DNA of 64,000 nucleotides. Source: Liolophura sinensis (lineage: Eukaryota > Mollusca > Polyplacophora > Chitonida > Chitonidae). The stretch spans positions 16,690,017 to 16,754,016 of the forward strand of contig NC_088307.1 of NCBI RefSeq assembly GCF_032854445.1, read 5' to 3'. The notes beneath the pieces are model-generated. The model searched no databases. It was given only the letters and a program-made list of their open reading frames with translations, and had not been told where the DNA came from. Positions 58,701-64,000 of the stretch are shown in pieces; within the stretch, counting starts at the first letter, position 1; each line of letters begins with the position of its first letter. Both the position numbers and the translations under genes were made by a program.

Positions 58701-60580
58701 TGTGTGACTGTTATGTTGTAAGATTGTGTTGTGGTGAATGTCTTGTGTGACTGTTATGCTGTAAGATTTTGTTGTGGTGAATGTCTTGTGTGATTGTTAT
58801 GTTGTAAGATTGTGTTGTGGTGAAAGTCTTGTTTGACTTATGTTATAAGATGGGTGTTGTGGTGAATGTCTTGTGTGACTGTTATGTTGTAAGATTGTGT
58901 TGTGGTGAAAGTCTTGTGTGACTGTTATGTTGTAAGATTGTGTTGTGGTGAATGTCTTGTGTGACTGTTATGTTGTAAGATTGTGTTGTGGTGAATGTCT
59001 TGTGTGACTGTTATGTTGTAAGATTGTGTTGTGGTGAAAGTCTTGTTTGACTGTTATGTTATAAGATGGTGTTGTGGTGGAAGTCTTGTGTGACTGTTAT
59101 GTTGTAAGATTGTGTTGTGGTGAAAGTCTTGTGTGACTGTTATGTTGTAAGATAGTATTGTGATGAATGTCTTGTGTGACTGTTACCAGGATACTGAACA
59201 AGCATATCCGCCGGCTGGCTCAGATTATCACCCCTAACCACCGGGACATGAGGATCCCGCGCATGTACCACCACGAGTGTCCCTGGCCTGCCGCGCAGAG
59301 AGAAATCTTCATGATCAACGCCTATAAGGTAAACCTGTACAGTCCCTTTGCCTCAGAGCTACATGTATGATGTTATATTTTCTCTCCAACAGGCTGACAT
59401 GTGGCTTAATGTCACAGAGCCATTTTATGGATGCTTAACTACCATAAACTTGCATTTCAGCTCTTAATAATCCAGTTTTACTTCAAAAAATCGTCTGTTG
59501 CATTTTGAAGACAAACAAAAATAGAAAATCCCTTCAATAATAGTTTTCAGAGCATTCCTTAATGTGCCTTACAATGATGGAATCCAGGTATGATGGAAAG
59601 CCCCAATACTTCAAGTCAGCCGAGGAAAGTTTCCCGTAAAATAAGTGTCATTAGTTACATGGCTACTCAGTGACAAGATACGGAAATATACGGTGTCAGT
59701 AATCATGATGACCTGATGTTTCTATATCCTGTCACTGAGGAACTGTGTAATGAATTTTTGCTGCCAGAGACCCATTAATACCGTTCAGAAAGACGATGTA
59801 CTGGTAAAGGACACGAGTGGTGTCATTTTTTTCATGGTTGAACGAAGGGAAATTACCTAGGCAGCAGAGACATATGATATTGGCTGCAGGATACGGGAAA
59901 GTACATAATTCCCTATGTGAACTCTGCTGACCAATGGAAACAAGAGTATTTTGTCTGATGTGGGCTAAATGTTATGACCTGCTCTAGAACCAGAGGGAAA
60001 TCGCTGTGATCTCATTGAAGAGATACATACATCAATATGGTCCGTAAAGCCCACCATACAATCTAAACATTTCACTGCATTCAACTCAGTGAAAAGAAAA
60101 AATCACAAAGAATGTTATGTAAAGGTATTTTCAGATGCAGTTTTCAGTTGTCTATCTACTGATGCTTACTTTTGCGGTTTCTTTGCCTGGAAGAGTTTGA
60201 AATAAGACGATGTTTTAGATTTTGATCAAAACCACCAAACCTGGCCAAACCGCATCATTTATTATTCATTCTGATCCCAAAACTCTGGGGGTTTTTTATT
60301 TTTGCAGACTCCTAAGGACAAGCTTCAGTGTGTGATTCGCTGTTCGACGACCATAATGAATTTACTGAGTCTGGCCAATGAGAAGTCTGTACCTGCTGCG
60401 GATGACTTCATCCCCGTGTTGATATACGTGGTCATCAAGGCCAACCCTCCGGGTCTCCTCTCTACCATTCAGTACGTGAATAGTTTTTATGAGAATCGTC
60501 TGGCCGGGGAGGAGCAATACTGGTGGATGCAGTTCTCGTCCGCTATAGAGTTTATAAAAACTATGGAATATGTGGAGTGA
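41522..60580 (+). CDS. GAPVD1: GAPVD1 orthologue: RasGAP-like and VPS9 (Rab5 GEF) domain protein
   Basis: The product is a Rab5 guanine-exchange and Ras-GAP-like protein of early endocytosis. Coding exons: 41522-42642, 43179-43303, 43618-43792, 44743-44909, 45252-45390, 46606-46887, 47495-47634, 49177-49284, 49709-49829, 50353-51410, 51636-51723, 52711-52749, 53650-53745, 54126-54561, 55715-55849, 56142-56265, 57434-57500, 57715-57829, 59190-59328, 60308-60580. Phases agree except within the first two exons and at the end of exon 8. Predicted length is about 1,648 residues (the human protein is about 1,480). The order of blocks follows vertebrate GAPVD1 throughout: LACHLRQERLYVN at the start, PEEVLVIS, RKFEIR-like GKFEIR, two SET..WSTDVLASD blocks, SLAMFDPLS, DILDKYR, LQDKDLIAQL, and the VPS9 end. 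An acceptor at 41410 shows that at least one 5' UTR exon lies upstream. Confidence 0.95.
43508..43600 (+). repeat. SINE family 1, 3' fragment in GAPVD1 intron 2
   Basis: CCCACCATAATGCTGGCCGC through TTGAGTACAGCG and an AAATAAATAAAT tail, ending only about 17 bases before the next exon. Confidence 0.85.
44743..51410 (+). CDS. GAPVD1: GAPVD1 exons 4-10, central disordered and acidic region
   Basis: Low-complexity, Ser- and Asp/Glu-rich sequence with landmarks shared with vertebrate GAPVD1: PEEVLVISFG, FSLSHDQES, GSVDLEND, FGKFEIRPE, SETWSTDVLASDSE, SETASESAWSTDVLASD, RRQHSVSDIV and SLAMFDPLSP. The two WSTDVLASD blocks lie in separate exons (47495-47634 and 49177-49284). The 1,058 nt exon 50353-51410 is the largest internal exon after the first. 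The end of exon 8 is unclear: the nearest GT (49286) would leave a phase that creates TGA with exon 9, whereas skipping exon 8 keeps the frame. Confidence 0.85.
45366..46489 (+). repeat. 82 bp minisatellite, 14 copies, containing an exon end and 5' splice site
   Basis: GTACC recurs at exactly 82 bp steps from 45391 to 46457. Each unit repeats ACATGACCAGGAATCTATAG (or close variants such as CACCTGACC) followed by GTACCC. The first copy is the real exon 5 end and its donor. Two units have TAT instead of TAG before the GT. Divergence between units is low. Confidence 0.97.
46985..47200 (+). repeat. Possible third tRNA-derived SINE
   Basis: Starts with a tRNA-like head (GTGGTGTAGTGGTTAAAGG resembles box A) and runs through about 200 bases ending near ACATAAATACATACAG. 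There is no second copy in the window for comparison, so the call is tentative. Confidence 0.4.
47999..48032 (+). repeat. (AAT)n microsatellite
   Basis: About eight AAT repeats in a GAPVD1 intron. Confidence 0.9.
48396..48640. repeat. Long inverted repeat followed by a palindromic tandem array
   Basis: 48396-48422 and 48431-48457 are exact 27 bp inverted repeats around an 8-base spacer. They are followed by about five copies of a unit of about 36 bp (GTTTAGCCTGACATATGTC-GGGTTATGCC) whose core CCTGACATATGTCAGG is itself a 16 bp palindrome. It lies in a GAPVD1 intron. Confidence 0.92.
48903..48992 (+). repeat. SINE family 1, 3' fragment in a GAPVD1 intron
   Basis: CCCGGTTTCCTCCCTCCATA through GCCGCCAGCG to the AAATAAATAAATAAG tail. 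Confidence 0.85.
51636..53745 (+). CDS. GAPVD1: GAPVD1 exons 11-13, short basic exons
   Basis: Three small exons of 88, 39 and 96 nt, all phase 1, code for a Lys-rich stretch (GKRKKGGFLNKVKEKIG, MKKKGSKIDRDD) and SKVYIPGRDEPTIMVT. The vertebrate protein has a basic segment in the same place. The 39 and 96 nt exons are multiples of three and of equal phase, so either could be skipped without loss of frame. Confidence 0.82.
53070..53410 (+). repeat. SINE family 2 copy split by a SINE family 1 insertion
   Basis: A tRNA-like head (AGTGGTCTAATCATTAGAG, box B-like GGGATCAAACCC) precedes the insertion. TTGCTTGGTGCTCAGCACTG, AGAGCAATGA and GACTGGTTGGCC follow it; these match the body of the copy at 55085 (CGCCTGGCGTTCAGCATGA, GACTGGTTGACC). 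Confidence 0.65.
53163..53306 (+). repeat. SINE family 1, truncated, nested in SINE family 2
   Basis: From GTCTGCCAGCAGCC to AAATAAATAAATATA, flanked by exact 13 bp duplications tcaaaatggtact at 53150-53162 and 53307-53319. Confidence 0.93.
54126..60580 (+). CDS. GAPVD1: GAPVD1 exons 14-20, helical linker and VPS9 Rab5-exchange domain
   Basis: Exon 14 starts with ETSDDILDKYRKK and codes for AFQDAKRKLRLVLS and LAEAINLQDKDLIAQLHEAI. Exons 15-18 code for a helical bundle (CKKLLKALQEEYRVRSAYIA, CVRLFIESKEKAV, FLQFLYSFMEKDGMW). Exons 19-20 code for the VPS9 core: HIRRLAQIITPNHRDMRIP, DDFIPVLIYVVIKANPPGLL, STIQYVNSFYENRLAGEE and YWWMQFSSAIEFIKTM, with the conserved Asp and Tyr of Rab5 exchange domains. 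All donors and acceptors are GT-AG and all phases match. The stop is TGA at 60578-60580. Confidence 0.95.
55085..55440 (+). repeat. SINE family 2, full-length copy with tRNA-like head
   Basis: Head: TGGATAGCACAATTGGTAGA (box A) and a worn box B (GGATCAATTCTTGATC); then the body shared with 1160-1415 and a CACTCACTCACTCT tail. Confidence 0.85.
55541..55690 (+). repeat. SINE family 1, truncated, just before GAPVD1 exon 15
   Basis: GGGAAGGTTTGCCAGTAACC through TTGAGTACTGTGC to AAATAAATGAAT; it ends about 25 bases before the acceptor of exon 15. Confidence 0.85.
58586..59188 (+). repeat. Minisatellite of about 44 bp running into the acceptor of GAPVD1 exon 19
   Basis: About 14 copies of GTTGTGGTGAATGTCTTGTG / TGACTGTTATGTTGTAAGAT with steps mostly 44 bp. 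The last copy passes from GTGTGACTGTTA straight into CCAG and the exon at 59190, so the repeat provides the sequence beside the 3' splice site. Each unit also contains a donor-like GTAAGAT. Confidence 0.95.
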
Positions 60581-60754
60581 AGTGGGAGAGCTTCACTGTG
60601 GCATTGTCCGCTAATGGGATTAGAATGGTCCATGTGTATGTGCATTGTGGAAGGATTAGGAAAAGATGAAGGTGATAGAGAAGTGTTAACTTCTTTGAGA
60701 CAGGCAAAATGGCATATACAAGGATAAAATGTGGATGCTTGGAATAGAACAGCT

Positions 60755-60900
60755 TTCTTTGTCATATGGAGTGAAATGGGACAGCCAAGAGGTATGACGT
60801 GAGGGAGTGAAATGGAACAGCCAAGAGGTATGAAGTGAAAGAGTGAGATGGAACAGCCAAGAGGTATGAAGACTCCAAGAGGGAGTAAAATGGAATGGCC
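60755..60900 (+). repeat. Short tandem repeat in the 3' UTR
   Basis: Three to four imperfect copies of a unit of about 42 bp with GTGAAATGGAACAGCCAAGA and GGTATGA. Confidence 0.88.
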
Positions 60901-63258
60901 TTCAGTGTGAAGTAGGTGTGCACATCCTCTGAAACTTTGCGGGATGCTGAACATTCAAATGGCCTTAGTTACGAAATGAGCAAGTTGACTACACTGTGGC
61001 CTGTGATTTAAAGTGAATCCTGAGCTATCTAGGGGAGTGAAATGAAACAGCAGACTTTGCATGGACTGTTCAGAGCTGTCTCTTTGACCCCCCGCCTGTT
61101 AATAATGGACCAGTCTTACACGTCTGTGATGAAACCAATTATGTCATATCAAATGACTACTTGTATAGCTTTCTTTCATGTTGGTAATATTGTGTATCAA
61201 AAAACTCCTGGTTCAGCTTGAATTTTTTTCAAGAAATTCCTGTCCTTTTCCCTTCTTCCCCATTTTTGGTGGTTGCTAAGGGGTGTTAAGGTTTGACTGT
61301 TGCTATGAACATGGCTAACTAGGCCCATGTGAAATGCCAAACATATGAAAAAGATATGTGTAAGTGATTTTGTACGTTATTAATATACAGATTAAATTGC
61401 TGTCCTCACATGTTGTTGTCAGAATCGCATAATGTACAAACTTACAAATCTTCAGTCTGTCTAGTTGTGTCAGCTACATGTCCTTCTCTCTCAGAAATAG
61501 CTGCCCTTCAAGTTGGATGGCTAGCAGTTTAAAAAAGCTAAAATTTACAGGGCTTCAGAATGACTGCTTTTAATCGTGAATGGTACATCGTAATCTAATG
61601 TCCCGAGGTAAACCACTGTATCTGTACATTGTACGCAGTTATTTTACCACAGATAACGCAACTCGATGTAAGTATTGGCATTTCATTTGTTGTTGACACT
61701 TGAAGATTAAGTGGCATTTGAACATTCTCCCATGTATATTATGTACAGTAGACTGAACAACTGTAAATACATGCAGCTCTTGGGAAATGAAAAGAAGATT
61801 TGCTACGGAAGAAAAAAATTTGAAGGAAATGAAGGGCATATCGAAATTATGTTAATTTGTTTGGAATTGGTTTGACTGGAATGCCCAAAGAGGGCATCGG
61901 AAGTGAAATAACATCCCATGGTGTAGAGGGTTTTAATTGGTATATTTCAGTACATCAGCATGTGAGTATGCATAAAACTTTCACAAACCAAAGTCCTTGT
62001 ACATGGAGAGGATTTGTAATCTTGTTATTTATTGAGGATTATTTTATTCAGCTCGGGCATGACTGTCTTGCTGAATTTCCTACCATGCAATAGTGCCATC
62101 GGTATTATACAAGTAGACCCCTGAACACAGGCCTGTTGATCTAGCGTACCTTAGCAAATATGTCTAGCAGAATAACAAAAGTTGGATAGGTAGTCACTGT
62201 GGTACATGTGCATCTGTGTCTACGTAGGGATCTTACTTCTTAGCTCAGTTTTCCCTCTGCTGACAAAAAAAAACCGGAAGGCAGTAATCATGGTAATCCT
62301 GAACGAAAACACTGAAGCCAAGTCAACCGATGAACTTTCAACACCACATATCCACAATTCATCTTACAGCTAAACTTGTACCTGGCATTGGCATTGAACT
62401 GACTAAACGTTTTCTGTTTACATGAAACTAGAGCACCTTTATACACTTTCAATGTTTCTCTTTTTTACGAGCATTATTTTAGCGTTTTACTCTGCTTGGA
62501 TTAACTGCTTTGTTGCACACCATTGGCATTATCTGTGTGGATATATCCCGCAATGGCATATAATTACACGAATGTAACAGTGTCTTTAGTTATTTTGTTG
62601 ACGTAAAGAATTGGCCTTGTAGGCTATAAAGTTTGTTGTCCTGCCTATGTTGCCTGTATATAGTGTTAAGGTTTTTGCTTTGTTTGGCTTTAATGTCCAG
62701 TGCAATGTACGTTTGTATGCTTTATGTTATAAGGTTTTCGTCCAAATATATGATGTACATGTATATTTGGTTTAGATCAGTGTGTCCATGTCTTTTATCT
62801 TCTTGTCACACTATTGTAAAAGTGCTTATCTCTTTGTTGGCTTTGTTTTGTTGGGGGTTTTTTTTCCTGGTTGTGTTTTGTTTACATTTAGTCCAATTCA
62901 TGCCAGCAGTGACACTGACATCCCGTTTACGTGATTTTCGAAGCCCACTTGTGAGATACCAGGCTGACCATTCACGTTATAAAGTATACCAGTGACACTT
63001 ATTTTTTTTTTTTTTTTTTTTTTTTCAGACCCCACCTAAAAGATTTGTTTGACCTTGCTCAGAAAATAGCAAGATGGGTTGTGATTGTTTTTATATTTAA
63101 TATCAACAAATTGTATAAAATTTCCAGTAACTAAAAATCCAGAGTGGATATCTAGAAAACTTGTGTAACTCAAATAGCATAAACATATGGTAACACATTT
63201 CCTTTAGGCAGTTCTTGCTGGTGTTCATCCTAGATACATTTTTTACCCAGCCAAGGCT

Positions 63259-63285
63259 GGGGGTGGGGGGGGGGGGGGGGGGGGG
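63259..63285. repeat. Poly(G) run
   Basis: About 26 Gs with a single T near the start; a potential G-quadruplex former and a likely site of length error. Confidence 0.9.
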
Positions 63286-63577
63286 ACAGGCTCTGTGCCC
63301 AATTTTATGTTCTGCTTATAATGCTTGAGTTACCCTTCATTGTCTAGTAGCTTGTACCAAGACAGACTATACATGTGTGTGTTTAGATCTATTGGTATGG
63401 CCGTTACTTGTTGTTCTGGTATCGGCTATCGACACACCAATTAGTTATTCTATATACATACTCAGTGGGTTTCTGCGAATAGGGCAAGGCTATTTATTAT
63501 TGTGAAAGTAATTTGGTGTACTTACAGCTTTGACCCAAATATTATTAGTCAAAGTCTTTAAATGCGACTATATTCCA

Positions 63578-63705
63578 ACCTGCAGATGGTCGTGGGTTTC
63601 CCCCGGGGCTCTGCCCGGTTTCCACCCACCATAATATACTGGCCAACATTGTACAAGCGAAATATTCTTGAGTACGGCGTAAAACACCAATCAGATAAAT
63701 TAATC
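63578..63705 (+). repeat. SINE family 1, 3' fragment
   Basis: AACCTGCAGATGGTCGTGGG, CCCGGTTTCCACCCACCATA, TTGAGTACGGCG and a GATAAATTAAT tail. Confidence 0.85.
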
Positions 63706-64000
63706 TGATTATTCATATTTGAATGGTCCTATAGAAAAAGGCAACTTTGTTATCAAGTCCAAATGGTATAGCGTCCCCAAGAAATGTGGAATGTGAAGGA
63801 TGTGTCCAGCCTTTGTCTTGTCTGTTTCAGCTTAGAACATAATGCATTGTGCTTATAGTATATCTGTGATCAGGTCTGCCATGTCCGATATTTCATTCAC
63901 CTGTTATTGATTTGTCTGGATCACTTTTGGCTCTAAACCCTAAAAAAACATCTACACTGAAAAATTTATGTAAGATGACAATATGTGCATGTAGTTACAA
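63706..64000. other. Right edge, nothing recognised
   Basis: AT-rich DNA with no frame or repeat that I could assign. Confidence 0.4.

Larger units (their letters stand above)
60581..63577 (+). other. GAPVD1 3' UTR and downstream DNA
   Basis: No further gene recognised. An ATTAAA at 61391 is one possible polyadenylation signal, but no AATAAA was found and the transcript end is open. A poly(T) run sits at about 63002-63025. Confidence 0.45.

Noticed and set aside
60487-60954. 155-codon minus-strand frame with repeated FIPLGCSIS blocks
   Set aside because: The repeats come from the short tandem repeat in the GAPVD1 3' UTR, and the rest is antisense to the VPS9 exon.
62633-62995. 120-codon hydrophobic frame near the right end
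   Set aside because: Low-complexity T-rich DNA; no family features or neighbours that would support it.

Overview
The window looks like nuclear DNA of a lophotrochozoan animal, most likely a mollusc. The coding genes are split by GT-AG introns and the intergenic DNA is AT-rich. There are many copies of a tRNA-derived SINE that ends in AATAAATAAAT, and of a second SINE that ends in an ACTC-type tail. The organism call is inference; no rRNA or mitochondrial marker is present.

Layout. (1) 1-4.2 kb: a tandem pair of class A peptide-type GPCR genes on the minus strand. The downstream one is a broken fragment (about 138-415). The other is intact in two exons (2632-3311 and 3872-4148). (2) 4.2-7.5 kb: intergenic DNA with a full-length SINE and a worn LINE relic. 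(3) 7.5-36.0 kb: a tandem array of units of about 1.3 kb. Fourteen units carry an intron-containing tRNA-Leu(CAA) gene on the minus strand, and most carry on the plus strand the worn C-terminal end of an unrelated LINE. Two long two-ORF LINEs (L1/Tx1-like: a CCHC ORF1, then an endonuclease plus reverse transcriptase ORF2) sit in the array, both on the minus strand and both in the same 25-30 bp of the unit, about 100 bp downstream of the tRNA. The first has stops and a deletion. The second has an open 1,164-residue ORF2 and a single frame change in ORF1. (4) 36.0-41.4 kb: intergenic or 5' non-coding DNA. (5) 41.4-60.6 kb: a GAPVD1 orthologue on the plus strand (RasGAP-like domain at the N-terminus, VPS9 Rab5-GEF domain at the C-terminus). 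I could place twenty coding exons with mostly consistent phases. (6) 60.6-64 kb: 3' UTR and downstream DNA.

Points most worth a second look: the tRNA-Leu array, with two LINEs lodged at nearly the same place in its unit; a tRNA intron hairpin that changes in a compensatory way between unit subfamilies; a recent 2,595 bp two-unit duplication; and, in GAPVD1, a 14-copy 82 bp minisatellite whose every unit repeats an exon end with its 5' splice site, plus a second minisatellite of about 44 bp that runs directly into a 3' splice site. The N-terminal GAPVD1 exons also need three single-base frame corrections, two of them in C runs, which may be assembly error or real decay.
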